Origin: CAYJAZ01 sp964370095
GTDB lineage: Bacteria; Desulfobacterota; Desulfovibrionia; Desulfovibrionales; Desulfovibrionaceae
DNA length: 26,477 nucleotides
Assembly: GCA_964370095.1 (NCBI GenBank)
Contig: CAYJHJ010000025.1
Span: 1-26,477, forward strand
Direction of reading: 5' to 3'
Both the position numbers and the translations under genes were made by a program. This document shows positions 7,793-16,812 of the stretch, in pieces; the stretch's first letter is position 1; each line of letters begins with the position of its first letter. Below the pieces are notes generated by a model. The model was not told the DNA's origin and ran no database searches. It worked only from the letters and a program-made list of their open reading frames with translations.

Positions 7793-8479
7793 TTATAAAA
7801 ATAAAGGTGGTAAAATTTTTAATTTAGCCTTGGAATTCGCCAAAGATTTTCCCTTATATTTTGCAAGTGCAAGAATAAAATTTGCATTTGAAGAATTGTC
7901 TTTATGAACAAACTGCATTCCTTCAAGTAAAAAACTATTTTTCTTAAGAGCCCCAATAACCCTTTCAAGGTTCGAAGGAATAGTAATAAAAGACAAAAGG
8001 CCGTTTTCTTTCAAAAAAAATTTTGCCCCATAAAAAAATAAATTATATGTTGATTGATTTCCAAAAAGGGCATTTTTCTTTAAATTTTCTGTTGGAAGCT
8101 TTCCTTCATTTTCCAAAAGCCAAGGGGGGTTGCATATCACTAAATCGCTTTTATTTTTAAACTGCTTCACTAGACTTAGATTTGAATTTGAAAGATTGTT
8201 TATATCTTCTTGAATAAATTCAATAAACTTCTCAAAATTATATAGTTTTAAATTTTCTTTTGCCGCTAAAATAAGCTCTTCTGCACAATCAAGCCCTAAG
8301 CCCTGCATTGAAGTTTTTCTTCTTTGAAATTCAAGGCTTATAATACCACAGCCGCAACCAAGTTCAACATATAAGCTAGTCTTTTCAATTGGTGCAAATT
8401 GTGCTAATAAAAGTGCATCAGTTGAAAATCTATGTGAGTTTTCAGGCTGTATCAAGGTTAATTGATTAATATTCTTCAT
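7793..8479 (-). CDS. TrmN6-like N6-adenine methyltransferase
   Basis: A 228-residue class I SAM-dependent methyltransferase of the YfiC/TrmN6 type, which methylates A37 of tRNA1(Val) in E. coli. Seen: N-terminal QPENSHRFSTDALLLAQF, matching the family's substrate-side motif; SAM-binding YVELGCGCGIIS (37-48); and NPPW (117-120), the catalytic motif for exocyclic amino groups of adenine. The C terminus is lysine-rich. The family also includes protein and RNA methyltransferases, so the exact substrate is uncertain. The start ATG 8479 has no strong ribosome site. It lies 16 bases from the divergent EndoQ gene, so each gene's promoter probably lies inside the other's 5' end. Confidence 0.82.
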   Translation of the reverse strand: MKNINQLTLIQPENSHRFSTDALLLAQFAPIEKTSLYVELGCGCGIISLEFQRRKTSMQGLGLDCAEELILAAKENLKLYNFEKFIEFIQEDINNLSNSNLSLVKQFKNKSDLVICNPPWLLENEGKLPTENLKKNALFGNQSTYNLFFYGAKFFLKENGLLSFITIPSNLERVIGALKKNSFLLEGMQFVHKDNSSNANFILALAKYKGKSLANSKAKLKILPPLFL

Positions 8480-8495
8480 TTTATTTGGAGTTTTT

Positions 8496-9704
8496 ATGTT
8501 TTATGCAGATCTTCATATCCATTCACGCTTTTCACAAGGAACAAGTAAATATCTCACTTTTGAAATTCTTGATTTTTGGGCACAAAAAAAAGGTTTACAT
8601 CTTCTTGGAAGCGGTGATTGCACACATGCAGCTTGGCTTGATGAGCTGAAGAATTCGCTTGTTTATAATTCAAATACCGGTTTTTACACATCTAAAGAGA
8701 AGAAAAGCACACTTTCTTATATCTTGCAAGGTGAAATTTCATGCGTATATAAAGAAGATGGAAAAACATATAGAGTTCATCATATTGTTTTTCTTCCACA
8801 TTTTGAAGCTGCCGAACAATTAAGAATGAAGCTTGCGAAAATTGGAAATATAAATTCTGACGGAAGGCCTATTCTTAAACTTTCCTCTTATCAACTTCTT
8901 GAAATAATACTTGAAATTCCAAATGCCTTTCTCATTCCCGCTCATATTTGGACGCCTTGGTATTCACTTCTTGGAAAAAAATCCGGCTATGAAAGCGTTT
9001 TATCTTGCTTTAGAGATTTAGAGCCATATATCTTTGCACTTGAAACAGGTTTATCTTCTGATTTGAAGATGAACAGAAGCGTGCAACAACTTGATTCTTA
9101 TGCTTTTATATCTAATTCAGATGCACATTCAGGGCAAAACCTAGCTAGGGAAGCAAATATTTTTACAGGAGATGTAAACTATCAATCCTTGTTCCAATCC
9201 ATGAACATCAAAATGAGGGATAAATCTTCAGCAAGATTTATCGGCACAGCTGAGATTTTTCCTAAACATGGTAAATATTATACAAGCGGGCATAGAGCTT
9301 GTGATATTGCCCTCAAGGAAAATGAAGAATTTGAAACTTGCCCTATATGTAATAAAAAACTTACTGAGGGTGTAGCTCAAAGAGTATACCACTTATCAAA
9401 AGCCTCTAATATAACCAAAGAAACTAATAAAACTTTTGAACAAAAAGAGTTTCATTTTCTGCCCTTGCTTGAACTTATATCCTTTGTTTATGGCTCAAGC
9501 ATAAAATCAAAAAAAATCCAAAAGCTTTATGAACAAAGCCTAGAGGAGCATACTGAACTTGAAATCTTGTTAGAGCTTGATCCAAGCCATCTTACAAGAA
9601 AATTACAAAACCCACAATTTCAAGACATTATCACAAAAATGCGCAACAATCAGCTTGAATTAAAAGCAGGATTTGACGGAATTTATGGTGAAATCATCGT
9701 TTAG
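8496..9704 (+). CDS. EndoQ-family PHP-domain DNA endonuclease
   Basis: EndoQ enzymes nick DNA 5' of deaminated bases (uracil, hypoxanthine) and abasic sites. They are common in Thermococcales and present in scattered bacteria. The 402-residue protein has every PHP metal motif: DLHIHS (D5, H7, H9), GSGDCTHAAW, GEISC, RVHHIVFLP, IPAHIWTPW and SNSDAHS. A zinc-knuckle follows with H266, C269, C282 and C285, where the first position is His rather than the Cys of archaeal members. The C-terminal region (about 320-402) is helical. ATG 8496 has GGAG 5 bases upstream. No uracil-DNA glycosylase or other repair gene is next to it. Family assignment is from recalled motif order; activity in this organism is inferred. 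Confidence 0.82.
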   Translation: MFYADLHIHSRFSQGTSKYLTFEILDFWAQKKGLHLLGSGDCTHAAWLDELKNSLVYNSNTGFYTSKEKKSTLSYILQGEISCVYKEDGKTYRVHHIVFLPHFEAAEQLRMKLAKIGNINSDGRPILKLSSYQLLEIILEIPNAFLIPAHIWTPWYSLLGKKSGYESVLSCFRDLEPYIFALETGLSSDLKMNRSVQQLDSYAFISNSDAHSGQNLAREANIFTGDVNYQSLFQSMNIKMRDKSSARFIGTAEIFPKHGKYYTSGHRACDIALKENEEFETCPICNKKLTEGVAQRVYHLSKASNITKETNKTFEQKEFHFLPLLELISFVYGSSIKSKKIQKLYEQSLEEHTELEILLELDPSHLTRKLQNPQFQDIITKMRNNQLELKAGFDGIYGEIIV

Positions 9705-9715
9705 TCTTTACTCGT

Positions 9716-9732
9716 ACATTTGCAACAAATGT
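9716..9732. repeat. Short perfect inverted repeat after the EndoQ gene
   Basis: ACATTTG, 3 bases, CAAATGT, starting 12 bases after the stop and followed by T-rich sequence. It may be a weak terminator for EndoQ or an operator for the next gene. The stem is too short to decide. Confidence 0.35.
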
Positions 9733-9778
9733 TGACTTTGCTCTTACTCTATAATTAAAAATTGATATTTTCACAATC

Positions 9779-9807
9779 TTGCAAATGCTTTTTACTCATG
9801 CTATATT
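9779..9807 (+). promoter_or_regulatory. Probable promoter of the zinc-ribbon/Yip1 gene
   Basis: TTGCAA (9779-9784), 17 bases, TATATT (9802-9807); leader about 22 bases to ATG 9836. An upstream TTGACT/TATAAT pair (9732-9755) is closer to consensus but only 12 bases apart, so it was not chosen. Confidence 0.45.
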
Positions 9808-9835
9808 CAAAGAAACTTTGACCTAAAGGATTTTT

Positions 9836-10948
9836 ATGAAAATAACTTGTCCACAATGCCACTTTGAACGTGAAATAAATATCAACAAGATTCCTACTCG
9901 TTCAACCGTTGCAACTTGCCCTAAATGCGGAATAAAATTTGCTTTCCGTTCACTCACTCCTGAAAAACAATCTGAAGTTGCCAATGATAAGCTTGAAGCC
10001 TTCAAAGAAATTAATCACAATGAAGAGCAAAGCAATATCTCTCAAACCAGCCCTGAGCATATTAAAACTGAAGATAATAATGATTATAAGAACGAAAATA
10101 TTGAATCAAAAGAAGAAAACTCTTTGGAAGTAAAGCCTGCTGATACTACTGAAATATCTGATGATAACGAAGAAAAGCCTGCAAATATTACTGAAAATCA
10201 TGATTACAGTGATGATGCAAGGCAAAAAAGCAAAACTCCATCTGAAGAGGAAGAGGAAAAAATCAAGCAAGCTCATGCCTTTTATCGCGAACAAATGAAT
10301 AAAATTAAAGAATTAGAAAAAGAAGGTTATAGCATACAACTTATGACTATGGTACCTTGGGAAGATGCACAATCAAATACAAATATTTTTGAAAAATTCT
10401 TCCAAACTGTAATACGTTCTTTGTTTGCATCCCCTGCTTTTTTCACCACTATGCTCAGGCCTTTTCCAATTTCAAAAGCAGTTTTATTTTATATTATAAT
10501 TGGAATCATTCAATTTATTGCAAGAATGCTTACTTTTAGGTATAATGCTGACCCTAGTGTAACGATTGAAGACCCAAATATACAGCTTTTGATGGATACG
10601 CTCCTTGATCCAAGCACCTTGGTTTTAGGCCTTTTCATTGCACCTTTTGTGCTTATTTTGCAACTTATGTTTGTGAGCGGAATCTTAACTTTTATTGTGA
10701 AACTTGTTGAACCAAGAACTGGTGATTTTCAGCTTATTGTTCGCGTTTTATGTTATGCCTCAGCTCCGGGCTTGCTTTCGGTAGTGCCTATTTTAGGTGA
10801 TTTGCTTGCTATGCCATGGATTTTATTTAATGTTGTTATTGCCTTAAGATGTGCTCTCAATCTTACTTTAGCAAAAACCATGCTTACTGTTTTTGCGCTT
10901 ATTCTTTTCATATTCCTTGCACTGCTCGCCATGCTATCAGTTTTCTAA
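9836..10948 (+). CDS. MJ0042-type zinc-ribbon protein with Yip1 membrane domain
   Basis: A 370-residue protein of no known function. It begins with an MJ0042-type zinc ribbon (C5-x2-C8, C28-x2-C31). A hydrophilic, strongly acidic linker rich in E, N, D and K runs to about residue 165. The C-terminal part (about 185-370) is a Yip1-like domain with about five hydrophobic helices, including SKAVLFYIIIGIIQFIARML and the conserved small-residue stretch YASAPGLLSVVPILGDLLAM. The ribbon and acidic arm should face the cytosol. AAGGA (9826-9830) lies 5 bases before ATG. The metallopeptidase gene follows after 3 bases, so the two are probably coupled. Yip1-type bacterial proteins are often linked to membrane organisation, but no role can be assigned. 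Confidence 0.85.
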   Translation: MKITCPQCHFEREININKIPTRSTVATCPKCGIKFAFRSLTPEKQSEVANDKLEAFKEINHNEEQSNISQTSPEHIKTEDNNDYKNENIESKEENSLEVKPADTTEISDDNEEKPANITENHDYSDDARQKSKTPSEEEEEKIKQAHAFYREQMNKIKELEKEGYSIQLMTMVPWEDAQSNTNIFEKFFQTVIRSLFASPAFFTTMLRPFPISKAVLFYIIIGIIQFIARMLTFRYNADPSVTIEDPNIQLLMDTLLDPSTLVLGLFIAPFVLILQLMFVSGILTFIVKLVEPRTGDFQLIVRVLCYASAPGLLSVVPILGDLLAMPWILFNVVIALRCALNLTLAKTMLTVFALILFIFLALLAMLSVF

Positions 10949-10951
10949 TCT

Positions 10952-11674
10952 ATGCTTCACTTCACCTTATCAAGCAATAAAAACTATATTTGCACCATAA
11001 AAAAAAATCCAAGAGCAAAGAACCTTATTTTAAAAAGAAATCTTGTGAATGAACTTATTTTAACTGTGCCTTCACACGCAAAGATTTCAAAAGCTTTTAT
11101 GCTTGATTTTCTTAAAAAGAATGAAGCATGGATTTTACAATCTGAAAAAAATTCAATACAACCTCCTTCAGAACTTAATTTAAAAGCTCTGGATGAGCTA
11201 TGGAGCGTTCATTACCCCCTTTCAGGAAATGAGAAGGCACGCTTAACTCACAATGAAGTAAAAAAAGAAATTTTTATTGAGGCTTGCAGTGAACTTTCAG
11301 AGGTGGCAAAACTTTTACAAAAATTTATGCAGAAAAAAGCAAAAAATTTTCTTCCGCAAAGATTGCATGAGCTTTTAAACAAGCATCAATTCAATGACTT
11401 AAAAGCACAAAACCTTCCATACGAAATTAAGGTTCGGCCGCTTAAAAGCCGTTGGGGCTCATTTACAAGCACAAAAAAACTCACTCTTAATTCTAGGCTT
11501 TTGCTCTTACCTCTTGAACTTGTTGACTATGTTATTGTGCACGAGCTGTGCCATGCTTATGAACTAAACCATAGTTCAAAGTTTTACGCTGCACTTAAAG
11601 AAAAAATGCCCAACTATCTAGAATATGAAAAGCTTATAAAAAAATATGCTATCCCAGCTTTTTATTGGCTATAG
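10952..11674 (+). CDS. YgjP-family (DUF45/WLM-like) zinc metallopeptidase
   Basis: A 240-residue soluble protein of the YgjP/DUF45 family. The zinc site is HELCH (H197, E198, H201) followed by H207 in NHSSKFY, giving the family pattern HExxH-x5-H. It also has the family strand IKVRPLKSRWGSFTSTKKLTLNSRL just before the metal site, and the N-terminal positively charged segment KNPRAKNLILKRN. Physiological substrates of the family are unknown. ATG 10952 follows the stop of the Yip1-domain gene by 3 bases with no separate ribosome site, so translation is probably coupled. No clear terminator was found in the following 136 bases. Confidence 0.88.
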   Translation: MLHFTLSSNKNYICTIKKNPRAKNLILKRNLVNELILTVPSHAKISKAFMLDFLKKNEAWILQSEKNSIQPPSELNLKALDELWSVHYPLSGNEKARLTHNEVKKEIFIEACSELSEVAKLLQKFMQKKAKNFLPQRLHELLNKHQFNDLKAQNLPYEIKVRPLKSRWGSFTSTKKLTLNSRLLLLPLELVDYVIVHELCHAYELNHSSKFYAALKEKMPNYLEYEKLIKKYAIPAFYWL

Positions 11675-11711
11675 TATCTTTTGATAATTTTTGATATCAA
11701 CAAAATAGCCA

Positions 11712-11740
11712 TAGACAATTTTATAAAAATTTACTATATT
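11712..11740 (+). promoter_or_regulatory. fbp: Promoter of fbp
   Basis: TAGACA (11712-11717), 17-base spacer, TATATT (11735-11740), each one base from consensus. Initiation near 11747 gives a leader of about 64 bases. Confidence 0.6.
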
Positions 11741-11810
11741 CGATGAAACATAATCCACGCATATATAAAGTTTAAAGCAAAAAAGAATATTCCCCTTATA
11801 GAGGTAAAAC

Positions 11811-12812
11811 ATGCTAGAAATCACTGTTACCGAACACTTATTGCAAAACCAACTTCTTTCTCCACTCGCAACAGGCCAACTTACCTCACTATTACATGAC
11901 CTTATAGTTTCTGCAAAAATCATCAACAGGCAAGTAAGCCAAGCAGGCCTTGTTGACGTTTTAGGTGGAACAGGCAAATTAAATTCAATGGGTGAAAAAG
12001 TTCAAAAACTTGATGATTTTGCTAATAAAGTTTTGATGTATCGCATGATGCGATCAGGCTCACTTTACGCCATCGGTTCAGAAGAAGAAGACGATATTGT
12101 TGTTTGCCCTGAAGAGCAAAGAGGCAGATATTTACTTTATTTTGACCCACTTGACGGTTCTTCAAACATCGACGTCAATGTCTCAATCGGGACAATTTTT
12201 TCAATTTTCAAAAGAAGAGAAACTGCAACAGGTGAAATGCCTATGCATAGGCTTTTACGCTCCGGGCTTGAGCAAGTTTGTGCAGGTTATTTTCTTTATG
12301 GGCCTTCTGCTGTTATGGTGTATACAACAGGAGACGGCGTGCACGGCTTCACACTCGATCCAAGCATAGGCGAGTTTTTGCTTTCGCACCCTAATATTCA
12401 AATTCCACACACTGGGCATAATTTTTCAGTAAATTCTTCAAACGAACATTTATGGGATGAGCCCACAAAAAAAGCTGTAGACTATTTTGCTCATTCAGCA
12501 GAAGATGGAACTTCTGCCTATACTATGCGTTATGTTGGCTCATTAGTGGCTGATTTTCATCGCACCTTACTTAAAGGCGGTGTTTTCCTTTACCCACAAA
12601 ATAAAAATAATCCGAATGGTAAATTAAGAATAGTATATGAAGCTTCGCCACTTGCATTTTTAGCTGAACAAGCAGGCGGAAAAGCAACTGATGGAATTAA
12701 CAGAATTATGGAAAAAACTCCATCACATGTGCATGAGCGTACTCCTCTAGTTATTGGATCACCCAAAGAAGTTGATATTATAGCAGATATTTTAACAAAG
12801 TATAAAGCATAA
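11811..12812 (+). CDS. fbp: Class I fructose-1,6-bisphosphatase
   Basis: Removes the 1-phosphate from fructose-1,6-bisphosphate, the committed step of gluconeogenesis, in the cytosol. The 333-residue product has the family's metal and substrate motifs: the acidic SEEEDDIV region, DPLDGSSNIDVNVSIGTIF (D112 and neighbours), TMRYVGSLVADFHRTLLKGG, and the C-terminal YEASPLAFLAEQAGGKATDG. Length is normal. The start ATG 11811 is preceded by GAGG (11801-11804). It has its own promoter and ends at a very strong terminator, so it is probably a single-gene unit. The enzyme fits an organism that builds hexoses from small carbon compounds, though nothing in the window shows the carbon source. Confidence 0.97.
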   Translation: MLEITVTEHLLQNQLLSPLATGQLTSLLHDLIVSAKIINRQVSQAGLVDVLGGTGKLNSMGEKVQKLDDFANKVLMYRMMRSGSLYAIGSEEEDDIVVCPEEQRGRYLLYFDPLDGSSNIDVNVSIGTIFSIFKRRETATGEMPMHRLLRSGLEQVCAGYFLYGPSAVMVYTTGDGVHGFTLDPSIGEFLLSHPNIQIPHTGHNFSVNSSNEHLWDEPTKKAVDYFAHSAEDGTSAYTMRYVGSLVADFHRTLLKGGVFLYPQNKNNPNGKLRIVYEASPLAFLAEQAGGKATDGINRIMEKTPSHVHERTPLVIGSPKEVDIIADILTKYKA

Positions 12813-12826
12813 AATTATATAGCATT

Positions 12827-12857
12827 AAAAAAGGGAATAAAAATTATTCCCTTTTTT
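12827..12857. terminator. Bidirectional intrinsic terminator between fbp and the TolC-family gene
   Basis: A perfect 14-bp stem (AAAAAAGGGAATAA at 12827-12840 with 12844-12857) and a 3-base loop, with T runs on the 3' side in both directions. It lies 15 bases after the fbp stop and 19 bases after the end of the convergent gene. Confidence 0.92.
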
Positions 12858-12875
12858 TATTGTGTAAATTCAATC

Positions 12876-14339
12876 TTATAAATCTAAGACATGAACTTCG
12901 CCCATTGCTGCATAAAGACTTGAGAGAGCAAGCAAATATCCGGCTAGTGCATTTGTATAATTTGCTTCTTGCTCAGCAAGACTTGCTTGACCTATTAAAA
13001 GATCTAAATTTGTTCCTACTCCATTTTCATATCTGGCAAGGGCAAGGGCATAGCTTTCTTCTGCAAGTTTCACAGCTTGTGTTGTAATTTCAATACTTTT
13101 TTTTGCTTCTTGCATTGTTTCATAAAGTGTTTTCACTTCTTTTGCAACATTATTCATAGTATCTATAAGACTATAACGAGCTTTTGAAATTTCAATGCGT
13201 GCTTTTGCACTTTCATTGTATCTTCTTGTGCCATTAAAAATATCCCAAGTGATACCAAGTCCAACACTAACACCTCTATCATCAGCAGGATACCTGAAAG
13301 TGTTTTCATCTCTTTCCGAATAGGCTGCAATTAATACAATTCTTGGATAAAATGACGAATCAGTTATTGTTTTGCCTGCTTCTGCCATACTAACTGCAAG
13401 TTTTCCCATTCTGATATCATTTCTGTTTTCCATAGCCAAATTAAGGCATTCTTCAAAATCTTTATCAAAGTCAACTTGTTTTAGTGTACCTATAAATTCA
13501 GCTTTTGAAGAAATAGGAAGAGCAAGAAGAGTTTGCAAATTTACCAATGAAGTATTACGCGTGTTTTCAACTTGTATAAGCGTATTTTTAAATGATGCCA
13601 ACTCTAATTCTGCTTGTAAAAGATCAAGTTTAGGGCGTAAGCTCAGTTCATAAGAAGCTTTAATAAAGTCATATTGCTCCTGTGCTCTTGCAATGGCTCG
13701 AAGAGTGCTTTTTATTGTTTCTTCATTTTGCAACAAAGAAATAAAGGCATTTTGCACTTGCATGCCAATAAGCAAATCAGTTTGTCTTTGGCTAAGCTCT
13801 TGGCTTTCTTTAGCAAGCAAAACTTGATCTCTTGCACTTAGAAGAGCAAAACCTGCAAATAAAGGCTGTGTTGCACTTACACTCCACTCAAAGGCCCTTG
13901 AGTGTGTATTTGATTGATCTGCTTCATTTGGAGCAGGAAAACCCATATTATAGCCAAAACCATATTCAGCTTGAATGTTAGGCAATAATGCACCATAGGC
14001 AGATCGTACATCATATTTTGATTGTTCTACACTCAATTCAGCATTAAAAGTTAGTGGATTTTCCTCTAAGGCATATTCAACTGCTTGTTGTAAAGTATAC
14101 ACATCTAAAGGAGCAGGTTTTTCATGTGAAATTTCACTGTGTAAGCTTTCTTTTTGAGTATCGTTTTTTTGTAAGATTATTTCTTGCGTATAATCTTTTT
14201 GAAAATTCTCTTCTTGAGTTATGCCGAGTTGTTGATAGTTTTTCAAAGTAAATTTTGATTCTTGTGCATAAGAAACAGTAAATAAAAAACAAAAGCAAAA
14301 AAGACTTAACAAAGCCCTTTGAAAAAAGATATATTTCAT
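12876..14339 (-). CDS. TolC-family outer-membrane efflux protein
   Basis: TolC-type proteins form the trimeric outer-membrane channel of tripartite efflux pumps or type I secretion. The 487-residue product starts with a signal peptide (MKYIFFQRALLSLFCFCFLFTVSYA, likely cut before QES). A Gln/Lys-rich spacer of about 60 residues follows, then two outer-membrane efflux repeats. The first opens with LQQAVEYALEENP, followed by the coiled-coil helix RSAYGALLPNIQAEYGF; the second contains AMENRNDIRMGKLAVSMAEAG and a final helix ending SLAEQEANYTNALAGYLLALSSLY. ATG 14339 has GGAGG 5 bases upstream; an in-frame ATG at 14360 is upstream of that site. No inner-membrane pump or adaptor gene is adjacent; it lies downstream of pbpC. 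Confidence 0.9.
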   Translation of the reverse strand: MKYIFFQRALLSLFCFCFLFTVSYAQESKFTLKNYQQLGITQEENFQKDYTQEIILQKNDTQKESLHSEISHEKPAPLDVYTLQQAVEYALEENPLTFNAELSVEQSKYDVRSAYGALLPNIQAEYGFGYNMGFPAPNEADQSNTHSRAFEWSVSATQPLFAGFALLSARDQVLLAKESQELSQRQTDLLIGMQVQNAFISLLQNEETIKSTLRAIARAQEQYDFIKASYELSLRPKLDLLQAELELASFKNTLIQVENTRNTSLVNLQTLLALPISSKAEFIGTLKQVDFDKDFEECLNLAMENRNDIRMGKLAVSMAEAGKTITDSSFYPRIVLIAAYSERDENTFRYPADDRGVSVGLGITWDIFNGTRRYNESAKARIEISKARYSLIDTMNNVAKEVKTLYETMQEAKKSIEITTQAVKLAEESYALALARYENGVGTNLDLLIGQASLAEQEANYTNALAGYLLALSSLYAAMGEVHVLDL

Positions 14340-14362
14340 GTATTCCTCCAAGGCATACAAGG

Positions 14363-14391
14363 AAAATACTCTCTATTTTATTTTTTGTCTA
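14363..14391 (-). promoter_or_regulatory. Possible promoter of the TolC-family gene
   Basis: Minus strand TAGACA (14391-14386), 17 bases, TATTTT (14368-14363). The leader would be about 18 bases. The -10 is weak, and read-through from pbpC (107-base gap) is an alternative. Confidence 0.35.
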
Positions 14392-14446
14392 GATATTTAT
14401 GCTCAACTTTTACAATTTCTTTTTATAAAAATATCACGTCTATAAG

Positions 14447-16798
14447 CTATTCAAAATGCAAATTCAAAGTCATTTTTGCATGCCTGCCGTAAATATCTTG
14501 CACAACAACTTCCAAAGTTTCGCCATCTTCTTTTTTGGGGTAATAAATCAAATAGTTATCTCTTTCAACCTGCCCCATAAAATTATTATTCACAAACCAA
14601 AAAGCAAAGGCGGAATCGTAATTAATTGAGGCCGTCAAGGCTATTGCAGGATTATTTTCATTTATAGTGTATACAACGCCTTCTTTAGGGCTTTCAATAA
14701 TAGGTCGGCTTTTTTTATCTTCTTTTGGCTTGCATAAAGGATTATTCAAGCTTTCAACGTCAAAGGGCGGTGGTGCCTTTTTATAAACTCCCACTTCTTT
14801 ATAATATCTTTGCATATCGCTTGGCCAAAATTCAGCTATAATTTCATCAACATAGTCATTATTTTCTAAAGTTTTTTGGCAAGTTCGCAGATTTGTTCTT
14901 CTATCCACCAAGATAGAGCGTAAAAAACCTGTATCACGTATGGGGGTTTTTCCGGGTATGGCAAAAATTGTTTTGTTCCTTTTACCCTTTTCTTTAGGAC
15001 AAAGATTAAGATTAACATCACCTGTATCAGCACAGATTTCAATTTCTGTCAGATCTGATTTTCTAATATTTTCTTCTAATAAATCAAATGTATTTGTATA
15101 ATTCAGAAGTGCTTTACTTAAATCATAAAACAAAGGAAGCGCTGTTTTTGCACCTATAAAATATGGGTTTGAAGAATTATCAAAATTCCCAACCCATACA
15201 AGCAGAATATATTCTCCAATTGCGCCTACTGCCCATGCATCACGATAAGCATTTGAAGTGCCTGTTTTTATATAAAGAGGAATTTTTCCATAAGGGCTTT
15301 GAAAAGATTGTGCATCTTTAAGCATTTTTAAAGCTAAGGCAGAAGCTTCTTTTGAAAGCAAATATTCTGCACTGTTTCTTTTGTTTTTATAAAAACTTAT
15401 TTTCTCAAAAAGCCCTTGATTGAGAAGCATGGCATAAAGTTCTGCAATTTCAAGAGCTTTTATTTCAGCCCCTCCAAGCACAAGGCTTAGGCCATAATGC
15501 TCTTTTTCTTCCTTCAAATCTACATGAGCTTTTTTAAGAAAATCATACAAATCAGGCGAATTAATTTGCCTTGAAAGATTGATGGCGGGAATATTCCTGC
15601 TCATCTTTAATGCTTTTTGTGCTGACAAAGGACCGGAATATTCTGCATTAAAATTTTCAGGGTTATAATCGCTGAAAGACTTTGGAATATCAAGCAAAAT
15701 GCTTCCTTCATGAATAATTCCTTGTTCAAGTGCCAAGGCATAGATAAAGGGCTTTAGTGTTGAACCTGGTGAACGTGGAACATCTAAAGCATTGTTTTCG
15801 CCCTCAATTTCTTTATTATAAAAGTCAGCCGAACCAACATAAGCCCTAGCTTCCATGCTTGGAACATGCACAAGTAAGGCAGCCGCATTTTCTATGCCGT
15901 ATAAAGCTCCACGCCCGGTAAATGCTTTTATAGTATTTTCAAATATTTTTTGTGCTTGACTGTCAAGACTTGTATATTGCTTTAATTCTTCATTATTATT
16001 TTGCAAAACGTGTAAACTAAAATGCGGTGCAAGAAAGGGCAAATCTTTCGTAGAATAAACATTTAAAGGCACTTGTGCAAAAGCATATTGCGGATAAACA
16101 AGCTGCCATTTCTCTTCAAACAAAGCTCGTACTCTGTTGAAATCTTTGCCGTTTAATGGATTTCTTCTGTTTGGGTTTTGTGGAATTATAGCTAAAGCCA
16201 AACTTTCAGAAAGCAATAATTCATAGGCGTTTTTCTGAAAATAAATCCTGCTTGCAGCAAAAATTCCTTCAATATTACCGCCATAAGGAGCAAGGTTTAA
16301 ATAAGCTTCTAAAATTTCATCTTTTGAAAAATAATATTCTAATTGCAAAGCTTTCCAAATTTGATGAAGCTTTCCTTGCAAGGTGTTGCTTTTTATATCA
16401 AATAAAATCCTTGCTGTTTGCATGCTTATAGTTGAAGCACCTATTGTTCGCATTTGTAAAATATAAGTTTGAGCAAAGGCACGCAGAAGTGAAAAAGGGT
16501 TCACACCAAAATGAGAATAAAAATACTTATCTTCATACAATAAAGTTGCTTGCACAAAGTGAGGTGCAACTTCTTTTATTGATCCTTTAATACGATATTT
16601 TTCATCTTTTGAAAGCGTAAGCCTTAGCAAATCATTATTTCTGCCATAAACCTCTTGCGAAAAAGAAATATTTTCCAATAAATTCTTGTTCTTATATTCA
16701 AAAGGTGCAAAGAAAAGAATAAAATAAAAAAGCAGGAAGCAAAAAAGAATAAATATAAAAGAAAAAGAAAAAGAAAATATTTTTTTTGCCCAAGACAT
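14447..16798 (-). CDS. pbpC: PbpC, class A (bifunctional) penicillin-binding protein 1C
   Basis: A 783-residue peptidoglycan glycosyltransferase/transpeptidase-like protein with one N-terminal membrane anchor (about residues 8-32) and the bulk in the periplasm. The GT51 domain shows EDKYFYSHFGVNP (E89) and GASTISMQTAR (120-130). The transpeptidase domain has all three motifs: S346-TLK, S400-R-N and KTG (511-513). A C-terminal BiPBP_C domain of about 90 residues (starting near RPIIESPKEG) is diagnostic of PbpC. AAAGG lies just before ATG 16798. It starts 14 bases after ygiQ, so they are probably co-transcribed. The alpha-2-macroglobulin gene (yfhM) often beside pbpC in other bacteria is absent here. 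Confidence 0.95.
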   Translation of the reverse strand: MSWAKKIFSFSFSFIFILFCFLLFYFILFFAPFEYKNKNLLENISFSQEVYGRNNDLLRLTLSKDEKYRIKGSIKEVAPHFVQATLLYEDKYFYSHFGVNPFSLLRAFAQTYILQMRTIGASTISMQTARILFDIKSNTLQGKLHQIWKALQLEYYFSKDEILEAYLNLAPYGGNIEGIFAASRIYFQKNAYELLLSESLALAIIPQNPNRRNPLNGKDFNRVRALFEEKWQLVYPQYAFAQVPLNVYSTKDLPFLAPHFSLHVLQNNNEELKQYTSLDSQAQKIFENTIKAFTGRGALYGIENAAALLVHVPSMEARAYVGSADFYNKEIEGENNALDVPRSPGSTLKPFIYALALEQGIIHEGSILLDIPKSFSDYNPENFNAEYSGPLSAQKALKMSRNIPAINLSRQINSPDLYDFLKKAHVDLKEEKEHYGLSLVLGGAEIKALEIAELYAMLLNQGLFEKISFYKNKRNSAEYLLSKEASALALKMLKDAQSFQSPYGKIPLYIKTGTSNAYRDAWAVGAIGEYILLVWVGNFDNSSNPYFIGAKTALPLFYDLSKALLNYTNTFDLLEENIRKSDLTEIEICADTGDVNLNLCPKEKGKRNKTIFAIPGKTPIRDTGFLRSILVDRRTNLRTCQKTLENNDYVDEIIAEFWPSDMQRYYKEVGVYKKAPPPFDVESLNNPLCKPKEDKKSRPIIESPKEGVVYTINENNPAIALTASINYDSAFAFWFVNNNFMGQVERDNYLIYYPKKEDGETLEVVVQDIYGRHAKMTLNLHFE

Positions 16799-16812
16799 AA
16801 AGCACCTTTATT

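Noticed and set aside
9732..9755. TTGACT with TATAAT before the Yip1-domain gene as a promoter
   Set aside because: The hexamers are good but only 12 bases apart, too close for sigma70 recognition.
11666..11711. TGGCTAT/ATAGCCA inverted repeat at the end of the YgjP gene as a terminator
   Set aside because: The 7-bp arms are 32 bases apart with no T tract, and the left arm lies in coding sequence.
12097..12369. 90-codon plus-strand open frame inside fbp
   Set aside because: It is out of frame within the conserved FBPase core, including its metal-binding motif. No family features.
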